Below, piece by piece: positions 26,801 through 61,100 of a DNA stretch of 64,000 nt. This DNA is from Apostichopus japonicus (taxonomy: Eukaryota > Echinodermata > Holothuroidea > Aspidochirotida > Stichopodidae), in assembly GCF_037975245.1 (NCBI RefSeq), contig NC_092563.1, forward strand, positions 7,871,501 through 7,935,500, in the 5' to 3' direction. The notes below the pieces were generated by a model. That model had not been told where the DNA came from, made no database searches, and saw only the letters and a program-made list of their open reading frames with translations. The position numbers were made by a program, and so were the translations under genes. Within the stretch, counting starts at the first letter, position 1, and the number at the start of each line of letters is the position of its first letter.

Positions 26801-27494
26801 TAATTCAGGAGAAGTACTATAAAATGTCACAAAGTGAAGCACGTACTGAAGGGTTGAATCAAATTATAATAATTTTTTGTATGACGCTATTCTACAATAA
26901 TGTATTGATTACAAATGATGTTAAACGTACTAGTATAAAAATCAACTAGACCTAACTTTTTAAAGCAAACTTAGCTTACACAATTCTGAATTCAGGTACT
27001 TTTCTGGATGTGTTAAAACATCCATACATTATACTATCAATGATTTTAAAAACTGAATTAGACTTTATAAAACATATCAGTGTGAAAAATAAATTCATTG
27101 AGGATGGCTACAACGGTGATTAAATGTGTTAATTTATTTGATACTTTGTGCATGTTTGAGGAACCTGGGGGTTTGCTATATAGTAAAATTTGATGCCCCT
27201 TTTAGACCACAATTTGACCAAGTGATGACTTATGACTGACATTCAACAAAATATACTAAGGATCTTGTGAACACTAATGGCAGGAGATATAATCAACTAC
27301 CCGTAAGCTCATGATATCCCACTGACTCAGATGACCAGAAGGATTAAACCAAGTTATCTCTGTACATTCAAATATCACCACTTACCATCTTCAAGACATT
27401 CACCACAGTACAAATGGCCGCAGTTGGTCAATGAAAACTGCCTGCCATCTCCTGGTTGATGGAAGCAAGAATTACAGTGAACCCAATCTGCCAT
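16856..27494 (-). CDS. RNF212: RNF212/RNF212B-type RING protein (ZIP3/HEI10-like family), complete
   Basis: Meiotic crossover-designation factor family, thought to act as SUMO/ubiquitin-type E3 ligases at the synaptonemal complex. Exons on the minus strand in transcript order: 27386-27494 (ATG), 26584-26645, 26107-26181, 25581-25637, 25114-25181, 24372-24458, 23829-23884, 23368-23443, 22661-22685, 22239-22302, 21422-21479, 20357-20428, 19864-19922, 19375-19418, 16856-16924 (TAG). Summed length is 981 nt, 326 codons plus stop, with every phase matching; human RNF212 and RNF212B are about 300 residues. Order: RING, short linker, coiled coil, Ser/Pro-rich tail. The head looks most like RNF212, but RNF212B is not excluded. 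The last exon is the least certain. Other plus- and minus-strand open frames in the introns are chance. Confidence 0.85.
16960..17075. repeat. About 24-bp tandem repeat, five copies
   Basis: Degenerate copies of ATATCAGTTTCAATCCAGTG in the 3'-most intron of the RNF212-like gene. No function is apparent. Confidence 0.75.
18294..18365. repeat. (TA)n microsatellite
   Basis: Interrupted (TA)n runs in an RNF212-like intron. A similar run lies at 19020-19052. Confidence 0.9.
18391..18867. mobile_element. hAT-like non-autonomous element, 477 bp
   Basis: Inverted termini CAGGGGCGTATCCAGG and CCGGATACGCCCCTG, flanked by the 5-bp direct repeat AACTA (18386-18390 and 18868-18872). No transposase open frame. 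G and T homopolymer runs fill the interior. The 5-bp duplication suggests the hAT5-type group rather than canonical 8-bp hAT. Confidence 0.85.
18955..19020 (-). mobile_element. Penelope-like fragment, second hammerhead-like motif
   Basis: On the minus strand: CACTTTCGGTG, a short hairpin, CTGAAGGAGAGC, loop, GCTCGAAAGCTC. The order TTTCGG-hairpin-CTGAAG-hairpin-CGAAA is the same as at 5547-5640, with stem II GAGC/GCTC. The conserved A9 position is G here, so this copy is probably inactive. A (TA)n run (19020-19052) adjoins it. Confidence 0.5.
20830..21201. mobile_element. hAT-like non-autonomous element, 372 bp
   Basis: Perfect 12-bp inverted termini CAGTGGCGGAGC/GCTCCGCCACTG with a perfect 8-bp target duplication TATTCTTT at 20822-20829 and 21202-21209. 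G-rich just inside the left end and C-rich near the right end. No transposase is encoded. The exactness of the termini and duplication suggests a young insertion. Confidence 0.93.
24372..26181 (-). CDS. RNF212: RNF212-like linker and coiled-coil exons
   Basis: Exons 26107-26181, 25581-25637, 25114-25181 and 24372-24458. MKPEVEVFFNDPSDIIKK and VMDFQRNHRKRLAAYHRER match the conserved stretch after the RING in RNF212-family proteins (FQ..HRKRL..YR). SQRQIEETKRLEREAILLRE and ENAKLRSMV form a predicted coiled coil, the usual dimerisation segment. Confidence 0.85.
26584..27494 (-). CDS. RNF212: RNF212-like RING finger exons
   Basis: Exons 27386-27494 and 26584-26645 encode MADWVHCNSCF, LTNCGHLYCGECLEDG and SCKMCGNHC. 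Zinc ligands read as C7, C10, C25, H27, C30, C33, C42 and C45: a complete C3HC4 RING at the extreme N-terminus, as in RNF212 and Zip3. The ATG at 27494 is chosen because the RING begins directly after it, as in vertebrate members. The start lies about 25 nt after a possible acceptor (CTGCTTGTAG), so a separate 5' UTR exon is likely. A 74-nt chance open frame runs over part of this region. Confidence 0.9.
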
Positions 27495-30400
27495 GACACT
27501 GTAGGTCTATCAGTTCTACAAGCAGATAGGAGAGAAATGTAAAACTGTTTATAGAAATATCAGATCTAAATTATATTGAATTATGTATAATCTGATTAAG
27601 TGATTTACAAATGTACGAGTAAATTACATCCATCTTAAATTAAATGCCACTGACAATTATGCAAGACAAGTAAAAAAAAGAAGGGAAAATCAGAAAATTA
27701 GTTCTAGCCCACCCTCAGAAATATTTGTAATTGCTATAGAGTCCCAACAGTTACTTTGGCAATCATATCTCAGTTAGAGTTACTCTAACCAGCTAATGTA
27801 GCATACCCAAGCTTTTAATTAACATAATTAATACTAACATACAACCAGACTAGAGGCAGTGATAGAGCTAGTCTATCCTACACAGGCCTAGGCCCATGAT
27901 AGGCTGCATAGTATCAGAAAAGCAGGAAGCTAGCACTGACAACTGCAGACTAGTCGTAATACAGGTCATCAGCACTGTTTCGATGCATAGTGTATAAGTA
28001 GTGAGGGCCTAGTCTATAATATTTACTACTTAACCAGACCGAACATGTAGTCAATTTTATGTGCATACTGCATAGGCCAAGCCATTGGCTGATGAGTAAA
28101 GCTGGTTTGGCAGTACTGCATTCGTAGATATGATCAATGAACATTCATTGCATATTTCCTATAGGCCCTAGGCTAGGCCTCTATAGTTTCAAATCGGTTC
28201 AACACCAACTTCAAAAGGTGTTTTGTAAAATTGCAAAAATTTCATCAGGTCTTTACAATCTATCATTCTCGAAACAATGCCTAAGGTCCAGGCGCTATAG
28301 TAGGCCCTATGCCGGATAAAGATAGGTCTATATTTAGGCCTAGTCTAGGGTAATGGCTTGATAGGCCTAGCCTAACTTATTTATTGGCCTAGCTGTACCG
28401 TACTCTGTAGTTTTTTTTTTTTTTTTGACATCTGAGTAAGGAAAGTAACTTTATGCAAAAATTTCACCTCGCAATTTCCGCCCATTGGATAACTTAAGCG
28501 TAGCCCCGCAATGTTTTGTCCTTTCTTTTGATAAATACTGTGTCTGTGTGTTGCATAAGTTTGGAGCTTCTGGATATATGCGTTAAGCCTAGCCTAACTT
28601 TGTGTACTATGATGTTGGTAGATAGGCTAACAATCTCTGGGCCTTACTTTGGCATAACTTACCTAGGCATAGGCTAGGCCCTACGATGGAGCAGTTGTAA
28701 CTGATCTGTGTAAAAAAATATTACCATTGATCAATCTGATAAACAGCGACCCAACGATATGTTGGTAAATCTCATTAATTGTACCTTATGACATAAACTT
28801 CTAGCTAACTACATTCCCCTTCTACGCTTTATTTGGGTATCTGTGAGAAAATATCACAGAAAATTTGGTAACTACATGTTGCCAATTGGGCCAAAGTTTC
28901 CTTTTCCCTCATTGGTCAATCGCCAGTAGTGAGGCCAGTCACTGTTTGATCTAGCATTACGATTCAGCACAAATCTGTCATTTAGTTATAGCATACCAAT
29001 TACTTGTTCAGTTCTGTTTTGTGTGTATAAACGCATATGTGATGTGTACCGACACTCACTACATATGTATACAGCATGCAATGCTGCCCATGTGCGTTTC
29101 TACTCGCCTTAACTGAAGAAAACATCGTAGGCCTTATCTAAATTAATAGTCTGTGGAGCACCGATTTACATCAGTGCCTCTTTGGCAATAGGTAATTGTT
29201 ATTTGACTTCTTTATGAGCTGTACAAAAGCAAAATTAAATATTTTAACTGCTTCTCAACCTCATTGCCAGTCTACATTGTCGTAACATACATAGACCTAG
29301 GACTGGAGCTAACATTATGCTGTGCTGAGCCTGTAGTGTTACATCTGCAGAAATTGCCACGGTAGCATATGTAGACCGTCACACAGAATTCAATACTAGG
29401 TAGCTGTGCATGTGATAGTACGAAAATTAGCACCAAAGTACAATTTGTGGTTCGTAGCACACCACAGGTAGATTCAGCTAACTGGACCAGGAATGTGAAT
29501 CAGAATAAGGAAAGTCGTAGGTCACAAATGTTACAAGCTTTTGCAAAATTCTTCACTGTTTAGCCTATTTCAGTATGTTTGTGGCAAGTTCAAGACCAGC
29601 GGGATTGCATCATCCACAAATATAATGTAGCCTATGACTATGAACAAAACACCTTGCTGAAACTCAGTGTAACTGTAAGTGTAGGAGTTATGGCATAATA
29701 TTTAGCTTCTAGTACTGCAGTACTTACCCTTTGTTATTGATAGGCTAAACAATAAAGGCTTTTTTAGAAATTGCCAAAGTGCTAGCCCAAATTAAACTTG
29801 ACATGGAGAGCCAAGTTTAAAGAAATTGGTCATAAGTTAGATCAATTGGTGTCTTCAGCAACAGCCATAATTTTCAGAGGGTGCAATGATATTGGTCCTA
29901 TCTAGTTCCTTGAAACTTAATAATAATAGGTTGCAGTCTATGAATGTAGATCACAACCATGAGTTGGTCAATAGTAGTACAGTTTCATTAGTGATTTTTG
30001 AAGGAGAAAGCTTTAGAAACATTTGTTCAAAGTATCAATTCTAGAGCATTTCATTCCACAAACTACATTTAAACAGTACTTCACAGTAACAAAACAAGAT
30101 CTATAAAATTCTGCGATAATTGGATTGCCTACCAGTACTTGCTGTATTACTGTACATCATTTGCCCATGTATCAGTTCATTTGTTATTTAGATAATCCGG
30201 ATTGTGGATCTAAAAATATCATTGCAATCAACAAACAAAACTTCCATCTTGGTTTTACAACTTTCTGAACTCTTAGTTTACTTCCTCTAACAGAATACCA
30301 TAGAAATTGCAACTATCTTTCATCATAACATATGTACCAGAAAAATTTTGAAAAGATAATGTTGTTTTCCAATGACCCAGACAAGCACATACATATTGCT

Positions 30401-30801
30401 CCCTGTTGCATCATCCAACATAAGTGTTGTGTTTTAACTACATAAAGTAGAGTGGATCTTCAACAGTGCTCAGTACAATTGTTCCATTTCTGTGACAAAT
30501 GTTGGTGTAAACAGTCATTGAAGAGTGGGCCTCTATATGGACTAGTACTAATATCACTTTTAGTGAGTAACTCTTGGTTCTGGATGACATGTTATCTACA
30601 GTACATACTTGGATCCGAATTAAATGTTTTAGTCTAATATTTTACAGTACTAACTTGAATCCAGAATTTATCGAGTAAATTAAGCTTAGATTCATATTGA
30701 AGGTTACTCAGTAATCAACCCACGGATGCCTAAATGCTGAACCAATGCATATTCATTATCCTCCTTGTTCTCTTACAGACCGTACGCTTTGGTTCTTTGA
30801 G
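27495..30801. other. Divergent intergenic region between RNF212-like and AARS1
   Basis: A 3.3-kb gap between the two divergent start codons, so both promoters and any 5' UTR exons should lie here. An acceptor at 30778 (TTCTCTTACAG) just before the AARS1 ATG exon implies an upstream non-coding AARS1 exon, which I cannot place. The stretch 27830-28690 is rich in the words AGGCCTA and TAGGCC. No clear TATA box and no protein gene are visible. Confidence 0.5.
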
Positions 30802-53498
<22,697 letters not shown>

Positions 53499-55240
53499 GC
53501 ATCAATGTTGTATCCAATTTAAGGGTATGTTTGCAAAGTGACTGTTTTATTCTGGTATTACTCTGTTTGAGGAAGTGTATGATAAACAGCCATTGTATGT
53601 TCAAGAGTTGGTCATAGTGGTGGTGCATTGATGTATGCCTGTACAAGGGTATGTTAGTTAAGCACATTCATGAAGTGTGTAACAGAAAGGATTAAGAATG
53701 GATCAAATAGATTAATGTAATATTAGTGAATATAACAGAAAATGATCATGTATTTCTACTTGGTAATCATAAGTAAGACATAGAAAAGCTATTGAGAAAC
53801 GTACAGCATGTTGTGGGCGTTTAACTTAAATTTGAGCTGAACAGATGGAAAACCTGCACACCTTTGCCAGTAATGGACCCAACTCTGTATGTATGGTAAA
53901 AGAACCTGCAGATAGAGATCTGGACAATCAAGGTGGGAGGTAGAGGAGGGGAAGAGGAATGAAATAGAGACTTAAATAGTCCTACTGTTATATTCAAAGC
54001 CATTCTGAACTACATATGTAGTTATTCATGGGAATTGTTGCTATGCAATGGGATGTCTCCGTGTACTTAATAGCCCAGCGGTTGTGTTGATCACTCGCAC
54101 TATCGTGGTTATCACTAGCTCTATCTTGTGATGTGATTGTTGTGTTCCAGTCAAGAGGGTATCTATGGCACTGCTTGTGTCAGGTGATATCCTGCACCAA
54201 CCATATATACAACTATGTAGCCTTCAGATGATATGATAGCATTAATATCAATTTCTCGAGGACTCGATACCAAACCTTGCCAAGGCAAGGCAGTCAGCAT
54301 AACAATATGAAGAAATATTCTACCACATGGTAACAGGGGATATGTCTGTCATGCATTTGCACTATGAATGTAGGCCTATATGTAGGTATATGTAGTATGC
54401 AGCAGGTTAAGCCAAAACCAGTCAAAGATTAAATCTGGCTCTAGAGAAGGAGAAGAAGATGGACCCACAATCCTATTATAGTCAGGCATGCAAGCTTAGG
54501 CTTGAACACCCTACCACCTACACATTGTCAACTCTACATAAAGTGAGAATTGGTCCAACTAATATGTTTCTGTGGCCATTTTAGAATATCATCAAGAACC
54601 TGTTCTGAGGTCGCGGCCATCGTTATTCATCTGCCCCAAACAAGTTTTTTGTTATTAATGACGCTTAATATGAGACTACAAATTAATTTCCAGATGTTAA
54701 AAATTATGTATTTCTTGAAATATGTTATGCAGGTTTATGCTCAAATAACTAGGACCATGCAAGAATTCAATTTGATCACTGTTGTGTAAGACTTGCAAAT
54801 GAAACTGGAAAAAAAAATACATTAAAATGTAGAATGTAGAAGATGAAACTATGCATGTTGTTTTTCTCCTGAATCAACAAGAAATATTAATTTTCAAAAA
54901 TTGTATGCAAAGTGGGGAGGAAACTTCTTAAAATAGTAGCGAGGGCATCTATTTTCTTTTGGGGGGGGGGTGATTTGAGGGTTGGGGGGTGGGGAATATG
55001 TGATAATTTCAAAACATTGCTTTGAAATGATACATTTTGGCTTTTGCATAGCTGTTTGAATGGTATTTAATACCACAATGATATTGATGTACATAAGTAT
55101 ATTAAAACATCAGATGTTTTGGGAAATTTTTGGTCGCAATCTGTTTTCACAGTCTATCTTTTTTTTGCCAAGGGGGTGTTTTTGTTTTGTTTTAAATCAT
55201 GTGTTTATCAGGTCCTAATAAACATTAAGTTGAAAACCAT
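53499..55240 (+). other. AARS1: AARS1 3' UTR
   Basis: From the TAA to a canonical AATAAA at 55217-55222, an expected 3' UTR of about 1.7 kb. It contains a G-rich run (54960-55000) and no other gene. The poly(A) assignment is inferred from the hexamer only; an earlier site is possible. Confidence 0.5.
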
Positions 55241-56077
55241 AACATTCTGTTGAATTTGTGACTTTTGTACCATAGCTCAGAGACAGCTATTTAAAGTGAC
55301 TTACAGGCTTCTCACATACGCAGACCAGCATAGCAGAAATAAACAATATTTGTTATATATATTATGAGAATAGAAAATATTAATCGTTTATTTCTTTATG
55401 CACCTTCTCATCACATTAATTGGTGGCTAACATATCAAGTGTATTTGATACATTGTTGGTTTTAAAGGCTAACATACCAAATGTTCATTACAAACTGTTT
55501 TATAGAAAAATCACTTCCAACATTTTCAAAATTAACTGATGTGCAGCTAGTTGACAATTACTCCTTGGCAATATAGCAGACATACCCTGGACAATGGATA
55601 CTTAATGAATATGCAACAGGCACACCAAGTAATCTAGGTATTTATGGGCATACCAAGTATACTTAATACATAAATGGAATTGCACACTATATACCAGTTA
55701 ACTATTGCATAGATACCTAACAAGCATACTTGATGCATCCTTGTGATATAGATATAACTTACCCAATATACAAATTTTTATATAATTGTTTAATGTCACA
55801 TGATTTGCAGAGAGTGAAGGTATCTATTACAAAATGTCATGCAGCTATTACATTTCTGATATCTAACTTACCCGATGCAATTCTTACGTAACGGATGTCA
55901 CATGATTGGCCTATACCTAATACATCCAATGTACTTGTTACATAATGTCATGTGGCTATACTAGTATACTTGTTACATTATTCATATATAACATACCCAG
56001 TGTACTAGACTATTAAAGAGCAAAATACCTCCCATTTTGGTAACTGGCAATGCCCACAGCACATTTACTACCGCATT

Positions 56078-56245
56078 TCATTTCATTTATTTTATCACAA
56101 CATAAGTATGACATAACAACATAGGAGATAAGAAACAAATTTTGTGAAAGGAAGTGTACTAAAAAAACCTATAGAGCTTATCGGGTAGTGACACTCCCTA
56201 AAAAAATACAGAACTTTGCAATTTGAAAGAGAACAAAATATCAAA
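56078..56245 (-). mobile_element. LINE 3' end fragment, minus orientation
   Basis: Read on the minus strand: GAGTGTCACTACCCGATAAG, CTCTATAGG, then GTGATAAAATAAATGAAATG with an (ATGAA)n-like tail, the look of a non-LTR 3' UTR and microsatellite tail. No coding part is present. Confidence 0.5.
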
Positions 56246-56253
56246 CACAACCA

Positions 56254-56362
56254 CTCCCTCCCCTCCCTCTCCCTCCCCCCATACCCTCCCTCTCCCTCCC
56301 CCTGTACCCTCCCTCACCCCTCCCTCCCCCTGTACCCTACCTCACCCCTCCCTCCCTATTTT
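56254..56362. repeat. Polypyrimidine CCCTCCCTC low-complexity tract
   Basis: Almost pure C/T, with CCCTCCCTCTCCCTCCCCC and CTGTACCCTCCCTCACCCC repeated. Could form triplex/H-DNA or, on the other strand, G-quadruplexes. A similar tract is at 62838-62910. Confidence 0.9.
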
Positions 56363-57867
56363 ATTAGTACAAAAATTGAGTAGTAGACAAAAACCATTCC
56401 CAGTGCTAGTAAAGTGCTTATGTCAGCTTTATCCACTATGCTATCTATCTAAGTAGCTTAGGGCATTTACATCACATAGCAGAAGGCTTTGCTACGAATC
56501 CCGGTGAAAGATAGCAGCTTTGTCATTGTTGCTGGTGCTACGGGTCAAAAAATATAGAACGGTGAGCAGAAAAAAGGTTGAATCCAACAGCAGTGTACAC
56601 AGTTGAATTATTGCACCAAAAACAATTGAAAGGGTCCAATTAAAAAACAACCATTGCCCCACAAGATACATAAAGATAAAACAGATGTTATGAAGATATG
56701 TGACCAGATACCTTATTTGTACATCATTCTTTCATTTACCACACACCATATTGAAACACTTTCGCCCTGTTTTACCAGAACTTAAAGCGATACAATGTCC
56801 TTTGTGTTGACCTTAATTTCTAGCTATTCATGGATCTCCTTCAGAGTGTGGGCAGGAGTGAGTGTTGGAGTAGAATGCAGTAGTGCAATAGTTCATTTCA
56901 ACAAAATACAACAGATAAAATAGTGGGATTTGCATTTTAGGGCTAAAGCATCGATAAAAGATATGCAGGGAGCATTCAAAAAAACAAGAGAACTGAAAAC
57001 TAATGAGAGATATCAATACAGAATTGGAGCTTGGTTGAAGAAAAAAACACCTTAAAAAAACTTGTAAAATAGAAAGATATACATAGCACCCTTAAAGTCC
57101 ATAAAATGGGCTCTTAAAATATTTGAAAAGAATCCTACATCAGGGTCTCACCTAATGGTTTGGTGGCAAAGTTTTTGGCAACACAAGGTCCCTGGTGTAA
57201 TCCCAACTTCTGCCTTCTTTTTAATAACCCCCCCCCTTCCCTCCAAAACAAAATACACATCTTGTTTAACAGCTTACAAAATGATACACATCAATACAAA
57301 CAGAAAACCAGCAATGCAAACAAGATATTTTGAATTGTTGACCCATACTGACTTCAAGTGATCTGCAAGATTCTTACACTAATCTGGACCTATCTATCAA
57401 GTTCAGAGATCATTCAAGCTTATCGGCGGTTAAGGTTTTCATAAGTTGACCTTTGTTGACATTCAACTCATGTCAATAGTGTTAATGTACTCTTACTATC
57501 AGGAATATAAATAACAAGTATGAACTTCAACCAACATTGCTCTTTTTGGATTCTCTTGTTTACAAGCAACAGCATCACATACATACATACACACACACAC
57601 CATCACATAGATTCCTTTTTGCCTTTGTCTTGGAATTCAAAATGTTCTTAAATCTATTTTGAGAATATCATATTTCAAATGTTCCTTCAAATTCCAGAGA
57701 GCAGATCTTCAGTAAGCCTAAAAATGACATCATGAAACCATGTAAAGGCTTGTGACATTTCTTCTTCATCCATTGATTTGATCATTTCCTCTAGAGGAGG
57801 GGTAGGGGGGGTATTTGTAAATAATGTATCTACAATGATGAAAATTCATAAATCTCTAATAAAAATT

Positions 57868-58122
57868 TCAGAATATAAAGAAAGTGATACCAAACTGAAC
57901 AGTCCAAAACAATGTTACAAATGCTGATCCTTTCGGAGGAGTTTCCTGTAATTTGAAAATAAAATGACATTTGAAGTAACACCAAATTCTCAACCCCAGG
58001 AGAAAGACATGGTAAGTGTGGACTTTAAACGTAGCTTCAAGAAAGATTGTTTGGTAGAGTCCCGATGAGAAAAGCTCCTGTGAGAGAATTAGCACCCTGT
58101 TCAGATATGGATTCCATACGCA
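57868..58122 (-). CDS. TRAF7-like putative terminal exon
   Basis: After acceptor CCACTCACAG the frame gives CVWNPYLNRVLILSQ, then 69 residues of hydrophobic sequence to TGA at 57868. The first three residues complete the last WD strand (EIK/CVW), where human TRAF7 ends almost at once. The long hydrophobic extension is unlike TRAF7, so an additional splice or a wrong frame is possible. The stretch 58123-58458 is intron. Confidence 0.4.
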   Translation of the reverse strand, partial: CVWNPYLNRVLILSQELFSSGLYQTIFLEATFKVHTYHVFLLGLRIWCYFKCHFIFKLQETPPKGSAFVTLFWTVQFGITFFIF

Positions 58123-61100
58123 CTGTGAGTGGTAAGTGGGAAGTAAGTAAAAATCTGTGGAAGAAGTGCAGAAAATGAGAAAATATTAGTCTGTATAACA
58201 AGGATAATATTCAAGCCTCCATCTCACATGATATTGGTATTTTGAGTTCAAGGATTATCTCTCCTAACCATAAAATAAAACAGGTTGCAGTATGTAGAAA
58301 GTGTGTTTACTATAAAGAATGTACACCATGCCTGTTACCAAATGTTGACATTCTATACTGAATGTACACCATGCATGTTATCAAATGTTGGCTCACCAAT
58401 TCCACTGAAGAATATAATTTATTGTCTTCTGTAAACAAACACGCTTGCGTAAACATACCTTTATTTCCTGATCATCAGAACCAGAGCAGAGGAGCCCCTT
58501 GGAACTTTTCACTGCCAAGCAGTTAACACTTCCATAATGACGGGATAAAACTTGTATGCTCAAGAAGTTTTCCAGGTGGTATATCTGAAAAAAAGTGACA
58601 AAGAAAAGCTAATCAATAATTGATGATCCCATCGCCAGTCCCGAAAGTTAAATGAACCGTACTTGAATTTTCTATCCACTTTACTACAAATTTCGAGGGT
58701 GTAGTTGGGTGCTGTTCCTAAATACTAAATAACTTTGCATACAAATGCACAGAACACAACTCTTGTCTACAAGCCTACCAATTGTTGGGAGAAACCAATG
58801 AGTGATCATGGCAAATATTTCATGGTAGTACGGTCGTCCAAGATTACCAAAGTTATGTTGTCTGAACAGAAATTTCAAAATCGGCTGTGGAGTTGTTTAC
58901 ATCAAACTGAGATTGTATCTTAACATAATACCCACAAATAGGTCAAATGATAAAATTGGTAATAGCCCCACAGCTGGTGTTCTATTCACCAAGCCTACAC
59001 ATCTCTCCTACAGTGTACATTCAGGGTGTGTTATCTCAGGTGGTTAACGCCGGTACCTTTCAATCATGTCTCGAGTTCGAGTCACTCCAAGATTAATGTA
59101 TGTCGTCCAGTTACAGAGATTACAGACTATGAATCTAAGAGACTGACTTCAGTCAGCTTGCGGCTTTGATAAGCCAATGACGGCTTCTTCGTGAATTCCT
59201 GCTAAAATACATACATACATACACACATACATACATACATGTATACATAATAATCATTTTGGGTGGGGGGGGTGGGCAACCAAGTTTGCTGTTCGGACAA
59301 CCAACATATTGGGCATGATTGTCCGACAAGAAACGTTCAAAGTTTGTACTGGTAATAATAGAATAGAGACCTGTAGCACTCTTCTTTATCAAAATATTCA
59401 AGTAAATTATTCAGTAATGCAGACAACTAATATAATTTATACAGCAGGAGTTAAATTGTAGAACATTGGAACTATGGGAAAATAAAATTATGTTTCATTT
59501 TTTGGGATAGGAGATCTGACAAAGCTGCCAAGCCTCTGTTTTGTGAATTATCATAAAAATCATAAAGTTACGTAGATTACATATCAGTTTCCCTGTATCC
59601 TGTTAGTTTCTTCCAATTTCGAAGATACCGACCAGTGAAGTGTTTAAGAGAGATGAAACAGAAGCAATATCAAGCAATGGTACCAAATGTTCGTAATGTT
59701 TGTTTCCAGTCAAACCTTAGTAACCTAACCTACTGTTTAAACTGAGGAGGCAAAGCATGGTCAGACTGGGATATTAAATAATAAAAGTTACAGATATTTG
59801 ATTTAAACAACAGTTATTTACTTCTTTACTTCCTTTAGGTCATTTACTACTTTCTAATGATGCCTTCGTCAGTGTTTGCACTAATTTGAACATTATGTCA
59901 ATATGGTAATTTGGTTACCACAGTGACTTTATTTGTAGGGTTACCATATTTCATTCAAAGAAAGGAGGTACCATGGTCACAGCCTGGGAGGGTCTAAGTT
60001 TGAGAGGACCCCCGCTCTCCACTTTGTGGATAAAACAATGATTTTGAAGGATACCTATACGAAAATGGTACCAGATTTTAATTTTTTTTTCAATGTTGAA
60101 ATAAATCCAGTAGGACCCTCCCTTTAAGACAGAAAAAGTCCGGGAAATCTAGACGTATGGTAAACCTATGTATTTGTCAGAAAATGTTGTCACCATGGTT
60201 ACAACAGTATTTTGTACGTACCTCTACAGTACTGTCAGAATGGCTTGAAACTAAGTAATTCATATCGGGGCTTAGCATTAGTTGCACGACACACCCTTTC
60301 AGAGGTTCAAGGGTTTTCAGGAGTTGGTGGGATGTCACATGAAAGATCACTATGCCTTTTTTTTCGGTTCCTATAGAAGGAAAGAAGAAACATGAGAAGA
60401 AAAAGGGCAAACTCGATACTGATACGATCACTTCTTAACCTTACCCTGACTTTCCGGTCATGGCAGCTAGTTACCAGGAAGTTCTGGTCTGGACTGAGTG
60501 ACATAGCTGTCACCGTACCAATGTGATCGACACATGTGTGTAACAATTGGTAGCTGTTGACATCAAATACTTTAAAGTTCTGGTTGTAGGTACCTAGCGA
60601 GAGAAATGTAAAGAAAAGTAGGGCAACGTCCCAAAAACGATCGTTTTAGCCAACGTGTCCACTCCCCTGCCTTGATATTTCAAGATTTGTAGCAAAAACA
60701 TAATCTAGCAGAACTAATTTCTGGCGTTTTCTGAACGTTATCAAGACGACCCACTATTTGTGTCACGACCTAAACCAGTGAAAATTATTGGAATTTATAA
60801 GACTAACACCAAAAGTCATCATCACAATTTAAATTTTGAAAGTAGGAAAGACATTTTGTGCAGTTCATAAAGGACTAAAAAAGTGCAGGATTTAATACGT
60901 TCCCCTTAAGTTAATTTAACACAGTTCATTCAAAATACAAACATGTTGTTTTGTAATTTTTCAACAGAAAAGATGGAGGTGTTAAAGGTAGTGAAGACTC
61001 GCGCACAAAGAAACGTCTGATGCCGGTAATCTGACCTAGTTTCGAATGAGGTGAAACAGAAGTGTTAGATACCACCATCGATCCCAGAAAATACACACAC

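Larger units (their letters stand above)
55241..57867. other. Convergent intergenic region, AARS1 to TRAF7-like
   Basis: No convincing coding exon. Contents: degenerate AT-rich repeats with CATACC and AGTATACTT words (55550-55990), a LINE 3' tail (56078-56245), a pyrimidine-rich (CCCTCCCTC)n tract (56254-56362), a short repeat shared with the LINE 5' flank (56643-56695), and (AC)n/(ATAC)n around 57580-57600. Confidence 0.6.
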
